Assembly: GCA_001465015.1 (NCBI GenBank)
Contig: LNEO01000113.1
Span: 21,961-85,960 of the forward strand
Origin: Deltaproteobacteria bacterium Ga0077539
GTDB taxonomy: Bacteria; Myxococcota_A; Polyangia; Polyangiales; Ga0077539
Length of the DNA stretch: 64,000 nucleotides
Reading direction: 5' to 3'
The position numbers were made by a program, and so were the translations under genes. Positions within the stretch are counted from its first letter, which is position 1; each line of letters starts with the position of its first letter. This document shows positions 35,897 to 42,620 of this stretch, piece by piece. The notes below the pieces were generated by a model, which was not told where the DNA came from, did no database searches, and worked only from the letters and a program-made list of their open reading frames with translations.

Positions 35897-36658
35897 TCAA
35901 CCCGCGGCGCGAATGATCCTTCCAAATCCTTCAGCGTCAAGCGAGGCGCCACCCACGAGGGCGCCGTCGATGTCGGGCTGCGCGAGGAGCTCTGCAGCGT
36001 TGTCCGCCTTTACAGAGCCGCCGTACAAAATTCGCAGGGTGTCGCCGCCGTCGCCGAGCTTGTTCTTCGCGCGATCCCTCAGAAACGCGTGCGCGAGCTG
36101 GGCGTCCGAGGCCTTCGCGGTCTTGCCGGTCCCGATCGCCCACACCGGCTCGTACGCCACGACCGTGGTCGCGAGCGCCTTTTCGTCGAGAACCGCGAGC
36201 ATCGCGTCGAGCTGACGTCCGATGACGTCGAACGTGATCCCCGCCTCGCGCTCGCTCAACGTCTCACCGACGCACACGATCGGAACGAGCCCCGCTGCCC
36301 TCGCGGCGCGCGTCTTCTTCGCGACGCCGTCGTCGGTCTCGCCGAACAGCTGTCGGCGCTCGGAGTGTCCGATGATCACGAATCGACAGCCGACGTCGAC
36401 GAGCATCGCCGCGCTCACCTCGCCGGTGAACGCGCCTTGCGCCTCCCAGTGGAGGTTCTGCGCAGAGAGGGCGACGGCCGTTCCCTCGAGCGCGGCGCGC
36501 ACCGACGAGAGCGCCGTGAAAACGGGGGCCACGACGACGTCGGTCCTCGGTCCGATGCGGGTGTCTGCGATCGCCCGCGCGAGCGCGACGCTCTCGGACA
36601 CGGTCTTGTGCATCTTCCAGTTGCCCGCGATGAGCGGTCGACGGTTGGGATGGGTCAC
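35897..36658 (-). CDS. tpiA: Triosephosphate isomerase
   Basis: 253 residues, the standard length. It interconverts dihydroxyacetone phosphate and glyceraldehyde 3-phosphate. Substrate residues are all present: Asn13 and Lys15 in AGNWKMHKT, the His in IIGHSERRQLFGETD, catalytic Glu in VAYEPVWAIGTG and the phosphate loop LYGGSVKADNA. The start is GTG at 36658, which overlaps the TGA of pgk by 4 nt (GTGA), implying coupling. The TIM active site is intact, in contrast to the altered pgk immediately upstream. Confidence 0.96.
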   Translation of the reverse strand: MTHPNRRPLIAGNWKMHKTVSESVALARAIADTRIGPRTDVVVAPVFTALSSVRAALEGTAVALSAQNLHWEAQGAFTGEVSAAMLVDVGCRFVIIGHSERRQLFGETDDGVAKKTRAARAAGLVPIVCVGETLSEREAGITFDVIGRQLDAMLAVLDEKALATTVVAYEPVWAIGTGKTAKASDAQLAHAFLRDRAKNKLGDGGDTLRILYGGSVKADNAAELLAQPDIDGALVGGASLDAEGFGRIIRAAG

Positions 36659-37848
36659 GTTCGTAGGGCCTCCACGCCGGGGAGAGTGCGGCCTTCGATG
36701 AGCTCGATCGCCGCGGGGCCGCCTCGCGACACGTGCGACAGTCGCACGCCGAGGCCGCTCTTGTACGCTGCCGCCGCGGTGTCGTCACCGACGGCGAGCG
36801 AGTAGCCTGCGGCCTCGACGATCGCTCTGCCGATCACCGCTGTTCCCGCGAAGAATACGGGGTTTTCTGCGAAGCCCATCGGACCGTCCCACAGCACGGT
36901 CTTCGAGCGCATGAGCCGCTGTCGATACGCCTCGAGCGTGTCGGGGCCGACGTCGAGCGCCATGGCGTCGCTGGCAAACCCATCGACCGACGAGACGCGC
37001 CCCTCTTTTGCGTCCGTCGCGGGCGCCGCGACCAGGTCGACCGGGAGGTGCACGTCGACGCCGCGCTCCTTCGCGCGCGCGAACCAATCGCGCGCCGCGG
37101 CGAGCTTGTTGGGGTCGATCGAGCTCTTGCCGAGCTTTTTTCCGAGCGCGACGAGCACGGTGTTCGCGACGGCGCCGCCGAGCAGCACCTCGTCGACGCG
37201 GCCGAGCAGCGACTCGAGGAGCAGGAGCTTCGACTCCACGCGACCTCCGCCGATCACCGCGACCGACGGGCGCTCTGCGCGGTCGATCCATCGATCCATC
37301 GCCTCGAGCTCTCGTCGCAGGCACGCGCCTGCCGCTCTCGTGACGATCACCTTGGCCAACGTGTGCACCGACGCGCTCTTCTGCAGCGACGCGCGCAGCG
37401 AGTCGTTGACGTACACGTCGACGAACTTCGCGATGTCCCTGGCGAACACCTCGTCGTCGGCGTCTTCGCCCTCGTGCATCCTGAGGTTCTCGAGCATCGC
37501 CACGCGTCCGTCGCGCAGGTCGTGGACGACCTTTCGAACGCCGTCTCCCACGCACTCGTCCGCGAGGACGACGTCTTGGGACAGCAGCGCTGCGAGCTGC
37601 GCGGCGACGGGCTCGATCGACGTCGAGGACTTCTTGCTGTCCTTCTTTTGCTTTCCGATGTGGCCCGCGACGATGACCCGCGCGCCAGCGGCGAGCAGGT
37701 GTTTGAGCGTCGGCAAGCTCTCGCGCAGCTTACTGTCGTCGCTCACTCGGCCGTCGGCGAGCGGAACGTCCGCGTCGATGCGAACGAACACGCGCCGCGA
37801 GGCCACGTCGAGCTTCTCGAAGGATTCGATGCGATCGAGCAGGGGCAT
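36655..37848 (-). CDS. pgk: Phosphoglycerate kinase-like protein with altered active site
   Basis: 397 residues, the normal length for Pgk, with both Rossmann-like halves and linkage to tpiA and secG. Compared from memory with Geobacillus Pgk, the N-domain substrate residues differ: RVDFNVP is RIDADVP (Asn to Asp) and DDTRIRAALPT is DDSKLRESLPT (the catalytic Arg36 position is Lys). SHLGRP is GHIGKQ (Arg62 to Lys) and GAAHRAHAST is RASLQKSASV (Arg118 to Gln). In the C-domain, GGAKVxDK is GGGRVESK and GGGDSAAAV is VGDDTAAAA. The rest (LWDGPMGF, PGVEAL) is Pgk-like. It may be a weak Pgk, a kinase with another substrate, or compensated by a second pgk elsewhere. Fold assignment is firm; activity is not. 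Confidence 0.85.
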   Translation of the reverse strand: MPLLDRIESFEKLDVASRRVFVRIDADVPLADGRVSDDSKLRESLPTLKHLLAAGARVIVAGHIGKQKKDSKKSSTSIEPVAAQLAALLSQDVVLADECVGDGVRKVVHDLRDGRVAMLENLRMHEGEDADDEVFARDIAKFVDVYVNDSLRASLQKSASVHTLAKVIVTRAAGACLRRELEAMDRWIDRAERPSVAVIGGGRVESKLLLLESLLGRVDEVLLGGAVANTVLVALGKKLGKSSIDPNKLAAARDWFARAKERGVDVHLPVDLVAAPATDAKEGRVSSVDGFASDAMALDVGPDTLEAYRQRLMRSKTVLWDGPMGFAENPVFFAGTAVIGRAIVEAAGYSLAVGDDTAAAAYKSGLGVRLSHVSRGGPAAIELIEGRTLPGVEALRT

Positions 37849-37878
37849 AGAGATTGGTCAGGCAATACACGAGGGATG

Positions 37879-37898
37879 TGCGCGCCAACGAGCGCGCA
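37879..37898. other. 7-bp hairpin after the biotinyl carrier gene
   Basis: TGCGCGC-CAACGA-GCGCGCA, a perfect stem with a 6-nt loop, in the 71-nt gap between the carrier stop (37920) and the pgk start (37848) on the minus strand. There is no U-run after it. It could partly terminate, or process and stabilise the RNA between the two genes. Confidence 0.4.
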
Positions 37899-37919
37899 GG
37901 GCCGAATCGATGATCGCGG

Positions 37920-38135
37920 TCACTCGATGACGAGGATGACCGCGTCTTCTTCGATCGGCGAGTTGGGGGCCACTTTGATCTCCGTCACCGTGCCGCTCAC
38001 CGGGGCTTCGACGGGCATCTCCATCTTCATGGACTCGAGGATCACGACGGTGTCGCCCTCGTTGACCTTGTCGCCAACGGCGACCTCGACCTTCCAAACC
38101 GTTCCCGTGATGTGAGCCTTCACCTCGGTAGCCAT
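37920..38135 (-). CDS. Stand-alone biotinyl/lipoyl carrier protein
   Basis: 71 residues, one complete biotinyl domain and nothing else. The modified lysine is Lys37 in ESMKMEMP, the motif preferred by biotin ligase. The flanks VGDKVNEGDTVV and APVSGTVTEIKV are the two half-hammerheads. It would act as a carboxyl carrier of an acyl-CoA carboxylase, with biotin carboxylase and transferase encoded elsewhere, as for the small actinobacterial-type carrier. Start is ATG 38135. It lies upstream of pgk-tpiA-secG on the same strand, with a hairpin between. Confidence 0.88.
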   Translation of the reverse strand: MATEVKAHITGTVWKVEVAVGDKVNEGDTVVILESMKMEMPVEAPVSGTVTEIKVAPNSPIEEDAVILVIE

Positions 38136-38181
38136 GTCGGGTTCTTCGCCTTCGTCGCCGCTCCACCGGTCAGAAGTCCGT

Positions 38182-38206
38182 CCGTTCGTGGGAATCACTG
38201 AACGGA
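38182..38206. promoter_or_regulatory. Inverted repeat in divergent intergenic region
   Basis: CCGTTC (38182-38187) and GAACGG (38200-38205) are inverted about a 12-nt spacer; with one more base each they read TCCGTTC...GAACGGA. They lie between the carrier gene (start 38135) and the first coiled-coil gene (start 38373), so they could be an operator for either. No regulator is assigned. Confidence 0.35.
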
Positions 38207-38312
38207 TGAACAGCCATTTGGGCGGATTCCGTTGGGACCGTACCGCCCGCGAAAACTTTCGTTCAAGCAGAACAAATCTTTTTCGGGTGCCGCCCGTCAG
38301 ATGTGCTGACAG

Positions 38313-38318
38313 TATAAT
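38313..38318 (+). promoter_or_regulatory. Possible -10 element (TATAAT) before the coiled-coil cluster
   Basis: An exact TATAAT in an AT-richer patch of an otherwise GC-rich region, about 55 nt before the ATG at 38373. No TTGACA-like -35 is found at 16-18 nt, and there is no TGn extension. Support is therefore the exact hexamer and the base composition only. Confidence 0.3.
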
Positions 38319-38372
38319 CGTACAGTCTGGCTGATACGCCTGACGTAGCTGTCTCCGATGGAGGCTCCCGCC

Positions 38373-39086
38373 ATGACCCGCGACGACTCGACCATGACCT
38401 CGCTCCGCGAACTGCTCGCCCTCGAAACCGCGCGCATCGAAGCCGACCGTCAGGAGCAAGCCGCCCGTGTTCTCGCCCGCGTCGCAGAAGAGAAGCAGGC
38501 GCGCGACGAGGCCGAGAAGGCCGCCCGCGACGCCGAGGCGTCCCGCGTGGCGCAGGCCGAGGCGCGCATCGCCGCAGAGTCGCGCATCGAGGCCGAGCGC
38601 TCTGCGCGTGACTTGCAGGCGAAGCTCTCTGTCGAGCACCAGAACAAGCTCGCTGCTCTGGACGAACGGCTCGCTCAGGAGCGCGCCGCCATCGCTGCCA
38701 TCCATGCCCGCTCCGCTGCCGCTCGGTCGCGCAAGACCAAGATCGTCGCAGCGGTCGTGTGCGCTGCGGTCGCCGTCGCCGGCGTCTTGGGAACGAGCGT
38801 GTCGGCGAAGATCGACGCGTCCATCCGAGCCTCGCAAGAGCGCTCCGCCGCCGCTCGCGCTGCCGAGTCGAGGGCGCTCGCGGACACGGTCTCGCCTGTC
38901 GTCGCGCCGGCGCCGATCGTGACGCCAGCGCCGACGCCCATCGCGGTGACGCCTGCTGTTCGCCCGGCCATGCGCCCGCGGCCCGCGGTGCGTCCGCGGC
39001 CGATCACGACCCCCACCAACGACCCGTTCGCGCGCCTGTCGAACATCGACCACGGCGCGAACCCCATCAACGGCATCGATCGCTGA
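38373..39086 (+). CDS. Single-span coiled-coil protein, coiled-coil cluster member A
   Basis: 237 residues from ATG 38373, with GGAGG 8 nt upstream. The N-terminus TSLRELLALETARIEADR matches the SLKEL.xxEE motif of members B and C. Residues 20-115 form a long Ala/Glu/Arg coiled coil. A span at about 118-140 (VAAVVCAAVAVAGVLGTSVSA) is followed by a short helix, a Pro/Val/Ala-rich segment and a tail ending NPINGIDR. There is no signal peptide, so the helix end is probably cytoplasmic with the tail outside, or the reverse. The function is unknown. The family pattern suggests a membrane-anchored rod that may polymerise. Confidence 0.65.
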   Translation: MTRDDSTMTSLRELLALETARIEADRQEQAARVLARVAEEKQARDEAEKAARDAEASRVAQAEARIAAESRIEAERSARDLQAKLSVEHQNKLAALDERLAQERAAIAAIHARSAAARSRKTKIVAAVVCAAVAVAGVLGTSVSAKIDASIRASQERSAAARAAESRALADTVSPVVAPAPIVTPAPTPIAVTPAVRPAMRPRPAVRPRPITTPTNDPFARLSNIDHGANPINGIDR

Positions 39087-39122
39087 GCTTTTTTGCTCGA
39101 AATTCACTCGGAGGAATCAGTC

Positions 39123-39690
39123 ATGGCCGAACCCAGAGAAAACAGCGTCCTGTTCTCGCTCAAAGAGCTCATGAGCATGGAGGAGGACCGCGTTCGCCAA
39201 GAAGAAGAGCAGAAGAAGCGCGAGATCGAAGAGACGCGCGCCCGCAAAGAAGCGGAAGTCCTCCGCGCGAAGCAGGAAGAAGAGGCTCGCATTCGCGCGG
39301 CCGAAGACGCGCGACGCGCTGAAGAGCAACGGCGTCAGCAAGAAGAAGAGCGCAAGCGCCGCGAGAAAGAAGAAGGCGAGCTCCGGATTCGCCTCGAGGC
39401 CGAGCAGCGAGCGAAGGCTGAAGAGCAGCACCGCGCGCTCGAGCACGAGCGAAAGCTCGCTGAAATCGCAGCGACGCAGAAGAAGGGCGCGCCCGTGGGA
39501 CTGGTCCTCGGGATCGTGGGCGTCGTGCTCCTCGGCGGCGGCGGCGGCGGCTTTTACTTCCTCAAGAAGTCACAGGAAGACGCGCGCGCTCGCCAGGAGG
39601 CCTCCGATCGCGAGGCTGCGACCGCTCGCGCCGAGGCGAGTCGTCGCGAGGCTGCGACGCAGGCCGAGCTCGCCGCGGAGCGCGCCCGGG
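39123..39690 (+). repeat. Tandem gene duplication, left copy
   Basis: This segment matches 39951-40518 at a constant offset of 828 nt, with no gap from the start codons to about residue 190 and scattered base differences. Stretches such as gagctccggattcgcctcg are identical in both copies, including many synonymous sites. That means recent duplication or ongoing gene conversion. The copies diverge after about residue 190. Confidence 0.85.
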
Positions 39691-39869
39691 CGGACATCGC
39701 GTCGCGAGAAGCGCGCGAGGCTGCGGAGCGGGCCAGCGAGGCGCTTCGCAACTCGCAACGGCAGCCCACCCCGCAGGTCACGCACACTGTGCGACATCGT
39801 ACTCGTCAGACAAATTCCACGCGGACCAACCAGAACAACTCGATCGAGCGCTTCGAGGGCCTCGACTGA
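39123..39869 (+). CDS. Single-span coiled-coil protein, cluster member B
   Basis: 248 residues from ATG 39123, with GGAGG 8 nt upstream. Residues 9-22 hold SVLFSLKELMSMEE. Residues 20-118 are an almost unbroken Glu/Arg/Lys/Ala helix, probably a coiled coil or single alpha-helix. A span follows at about 124-146 with a GGGGGG run (VGLVLGIVGVVLLGGGG). After it is a second Ala/Arg/Glu helix (residues 150-220) and a Thr/Arg/Asn-rich tail ending RFEGLD. It is nearly identical to member C over the first about 190 residues at the DNA level. It starts 36 nt after member A, so it is probably in an operon with it. Confidence 0.7.
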   Translation: MAEPRENSVLFSLKELMSMEEDRVRQEEEQKKREIEETRARKEAEVLRAKQEEEARIRAAEDARRAEEQRRQQEEERKRREKEEGELRIRLEAEQRAKAEEQHRALEHERKLAEIAATQKKGAPVGLVLGIVGVVLLGGGGGGFYFLKKSQEDARARQEASDREAATARAEASRREAATQAELAAERARADIASREAREAAERASEALRNSQRQPTPQVTHTVRHRTRQTNSTRTNQNNSIERFEGLD

Positions 39870-39950
39870 GCAAACATGGATTGACCGTAGAAAATCTCGC
39901 TGCTATTAAAACCCCGTCACTCACAGTTACAGCCTGTGTGGAGGATTCGG

Positions 39951-40518
39951 ATGGCCGATCAGAAGGAGAACAGCGTCCTCTTCTCGCTCAAGGAGCTCAT
40001 GAACATCGAGGAAGAGCGCCTCAAGCAAGAAGAAGATGATCGCCGCCGCAAGGAGCAGGAGGAGGTTGCCCGCAAGGAAGCCGAAGTCCTCCGCGCCAAG
40101 CAGGAAGAAGAAGCTCGCATTCGCGCGGCCGAAGATGCTCGGCGCGCCGAAGAGCAGCGGCGGCTTCAAGAAGAAGAGCGCAAGCGCCGCGAGAAAGAAG
40201 AAGGCGAGCTCCGGATTCGCCTCGAGGCCGAGCAGCGAGCGAAGTCTGAAGAGCAACATCGCGCGCTCGAGCACGAGCGAAAGCTCGCTGAAATCGCAGC
40301 GACGCAGAAGAAGGGCGCGCCCGTGGGCCTGGTCCTCGGGATCGTCGGCGTCGTGCTCCTCGGCGGCGGCGGCGGCGGATACTACTTCTACAAGAAGTCG
40401 CAGGACGACGCGCGCGCTCGCCAAGAGGCTGCCGATCGCGAGGCTGCGACCGCTCGTGCTGAAGCGGCTCGTCGCGAGGCTGCGACGCAAGCCGAGCTCG
40501 CCGCGCAGCGCGCTCGCA
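39951..40518 (+). repeat. Tandem gene duplication, right copy
   Basis: Partner of 39123-39690 at a constant 828-nt offset; see that entry. Differences cluster at the start (the AEPREN versus ADQKEN codons), in the early charged helix and past the transmembrane span. Confidence 0.85.
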
Positions 40519-40703
40519 CTGAAGCGGTGCAACGTGAGGCGGCGAACGCGGCGCAAGCTGCGGCTGCGGCTGCGGCAGCGGCAGCAGCGCGACCGACGAC
40601 CACGACCTCTGCGCCGACTCGCCGTCCACGCGGCGGTGGAACGCGGCGTTCTGGCGGCGGCGGCAGCGGAAGCCCCGACGATTTCGGCAACCTCGGCTTC
40701 TGA
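39951..40703 (+). CDS. Single-span coiled-coil protein, cluster member C
   Basis: 250 residues from ATG 39951 (GGAGG 7 nt upstream). Same plan as member B: MADQKENSVLFSLKELMNIEE start, long charged helix, GGGGGG span, second helix of Ala/Arg/Glu. Its C-terminus differs: an Ala run (about residues 197-210), Thr/Pro/Arg, then GGGTRRSGGGGSGSPDDFGNLGF. A low-complexity Ala run and Gly-rich end are typical of flexible anchors. The gene precedes pyrF by 18 nt. An AT-rich 81-nt gap separates it from B, so it may have its own promoter. Confidence 0.7.
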   Translation: MADQKENSVLFSLKELMNIEEERLKQEEDDRRRKEQEEVARKEAEVLRAKQEEEARIRAAEDARRAEEQRRLQEEERKRREKEEGELRIRLEAEQRAKSEEQHRALEHERKLAEIAATQKKGAPVGLVLGIVGVVLLGGGGGGYYFYKKSQDDARARQEAADREAATARAEAARREAATQAELAAQRARTEAVQREAANAAQAAAAAAAAAAARPTTTTSAPTRRPRGGGTRRSGGGGSGSPDDFGNLGF

Positions 40704-40721
40704 GAACATCGAGGCGTCCAA

Positions 40722-41453
40722 GTGCAGGTACCGCCGCTGTCTGTTGTGGCGACCTCGCCGAAGGATCGTCTTGCGTTCGCGTTGGATGTCGACGATCTGG
40801 ACCAGGCGAAGGCGTGGGTCACTCGGCTCGCTCCTTCGATTGGAGTGTTCAAGGTCGGACTCGAGCTGTTCGTGCGGTTCGGGCCGCGCGCGGTCGAGGT
40901 CGTGCGCGAGGCGGGCGGGCGATGCTTCCTCGACCTGAAGTTGCACGATATTCCCGAGACCGTCGGGCGCGCTGTGCGATCGGCGGTCGACACGGGCGCG
41001 GAGTTTCTGACGATCCACGCGAGCGGCGGGCGCTCGATGCTCGAGCGTGCGGCGATCGAGGGCGGCGGGAAGATCAAGCTCCTCGCGGTGACCGCGCTAA
41101 CGTCCCTCGATGATCGCGCGCTCGCGGGCCTCGGCTTTCAAGGAACGGCCGAGGACTGCGTACGTCGCTGGAGCACCATCGCGATGGCGTCGTCGGTGCG
41201 CGGCGTCGTGTGCAGCGCGCGCGAGGCCCAGGGGCTGCGCGCGATGTTTCCCGATGTGTTCATCGTGACGCCGGGCATTCGTCCGGCGGGCTCGGATGCG
41301 GGGGATCAAGCGCGCATCGCCAGCGCGTTCGACGCAGTTCGTGCCGGGGCAGATCTGTTGGTGGTGGGGCGTCCCATTCGCGACGCGAGCGATCCCGAGG
41401 CGGTGGTTTCGGCGCTCGTCAAAGAGATCGAATCCGCGCTCGCGATGCGGTAG
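40722..41453 (+). CDS. pyrF: Orotidine 5'-phosphate decarboxylase
   Basis: 243 residues from GTG 40722. It decarboxylates OMP to UMP, the last step of de novo pyrimidine synthesis, as a dimer. Visible are FALDVDDLDQA, the lysine/aspartate catalytic motif DLKLHDIPETVGRA and the phosphate loop VTPGIRPAGSDAGDQAR with GADLLVVGRPI. Length and motifs match the short bacterial PyrF class 1. It lies 13 nt before pfkA on the same strand, so the two are probably one transcript; no other pyr genes are in the window. Confidence 0.95.
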   Translation: MQVPPLSVVATSPKDRLAFALDVDDLDQAKAWVTRLAPSIGVFKVGLELFVRFGPRAVEVVREAGGRCFLDLKLHDIPETVGRAVRSAVDTGAEFLTIHASGGRSMLERAAIEGGGKIKLLAVTALTSLDDRALAGLGFQGTAEDCVRRWSTIAMASSVRGVVCSAREAQGLRAMFPDVFIVTPGIRPAGSDAGDQARIASAFDAVRAGADLLVVGRPIRDASDPEAVVSALVKEIESALAMR

Positions 41454-41466
41454 AACCGCGGTCGCT

Positions 41467-42585
41467 GTGAGCAATTCGAAGTCTGCTGTGCGACGTATCG
41501 CGGTGCTGACCGGAGGCGGTGACGCCCCTGGTCTCAACGCTGTTCTCTTCGGGCTCGTGACGCGAGCCGAGGCGTTGGGCATCGAGTGCCTGGCGAGCGA
41601 GGACGGCTACGAAGGGTTGATCAAAGGGTGCCTCGTGCCGCTCGACGCGGCGAAGGTGCGCGGGATCTCGTCGCAGGGCGGCAGCGTGATCGGCTGCAGC
41701 AATCGCGCGAATCCGTACGCGTATCCTCGCCGCAATCCCGACGGCACGCTCGTCACCGAAGACGTGTCTGCGCGCGTCGCCGAGACGGTGAAGCGCGAGA
41801 ACGTCGACGTCGTCGTCGCGCTCGGCGGCGATGGAACGATGGCGATGACCTCGCGCCTGGCGCTCTTGGGCGTGCGGTCGGTGGGCGTTCCGAAGACGAT
41901 CGACAACGACCTCGCTGCGACCGACGTGACCTTCGGTTTTCAGAGCGCGGTGGACTTTGCGACGATGGCCGTCGATCGGATTCACACGACGGCCTCCGCG
42001 CACGACCGCGTGATGATCATCGAGGTGATGGGGCGATACGCCGGTTGGATCGCGCTCGAAGCGGGGCTCGCCGGCGGCGCGCACGTGATCGTGCTGCCCG
42101 AGTTCGAGTACGACGCGCAGCGCATCGCCGACGCGATTCATCGCCGCGCGTCGCAGGGCGTCAACTACTCGATCATCGTGATCAGCGAGGGCGCAAAGCC
42201 CATCGGCGGAACGCACGCGATCACCAAGGACATGCCCGCCGGGCACCTCCCGAAGCTCGGCGGCGCCGGCGATCGATTGGGCAAGGCGCTCGAGCCTCTC
42301 GTCCCCGATCACGAGATCCGCGTGACCGTCCTCGGTCACGTGCAGCGCGGCGGCTCTCCGGTGCCGTTCGATCGGGTGCTGGGCATTCGTATGGGCGTCG
42401 CCGCGGCAGAGGCGGTCGCCGCGGGCCTCGAAGGCGTGATGGTCTCGCTCAAGGCGGGCAGGATCGTGACCGTCCCCATGAGCGACGCGGTGGGACGAAC
42501 GCGCAACGTGACGGCCGAGGACGAGCGCGTGCTCGCGGCGCGAGCCGTCGGCGTCGAGTTCGGCGTCGACTTCGATCGGCGATGA
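41467..42585 (+). CDS. pfkA: 6-phosphofructokinase
   Basis: 372 residues from GTG 41467; the earlier open frame overlaps pyrF. It phosphorylates fructose 6-phosphate to the 1,6-bisphosphate. Motifs are TGGGDAPGLNAV, ALGGDGTMAM, PKTIDNDLA, the catalytic base region and EVMGRYAGWIALEAG. Residues that set phosphoryl-donor choice are mixed. Gly in GGDG at the position of E. coli Gly104 points to ATP, while Lys in PKTIDND (E. coli Gly124 position) occurs in both PPi enzymes and the ATP-using actinobacterial group. ATP use is the likelier reading. With pgk, tpiA and the biotin carrier nearby it adds to a central-carbon neighbourhood. Confidence 0.92.
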   Translation: MSNSKSAVRRIAVLTGGGDAPGLNAVLFGLVTRAEALGIECLASEDGYEGLIKGCLVPLDAAKVRGISSQGGSVIGCSNRANPYAYPRRNPDGTLVTEDVSARVAETVKRENVDVVVALGGDGTMAMTSRLALLGVRSVGVPKTIDNDLAATDVTFGFQSAVDFATMAVDRIHTTASAHDRVMIIEVMGRYAGWIALEAGLAGGAHVIVLPEFEYDAQRIADAIHRRASQGVNYSIIVISEGAKPIGGTHAITKDMPAGHLPKLGGAGDRLGKALEPLVPDHEIRVTVLGHVQRGGSPVPFDRVLGIRMGVAAAEAVAAGLEGVMVSLKAGRIVTVPMSDAVGRTRNVTAEDERVLAARAVGVEFGVDFDRR

Positions 42586-42620
42586 CCTCTCGATGACGAT
42601 CGCGCGGTAAGCTCGGGCGT

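Noticed and set aside
37879..37898. Intrinsic terminator between carrier and pgk.
   Set aside because: Good stem but no U-tract on the minus strand, and the genes probably continue as one unit, so only a hairpin is claimed.
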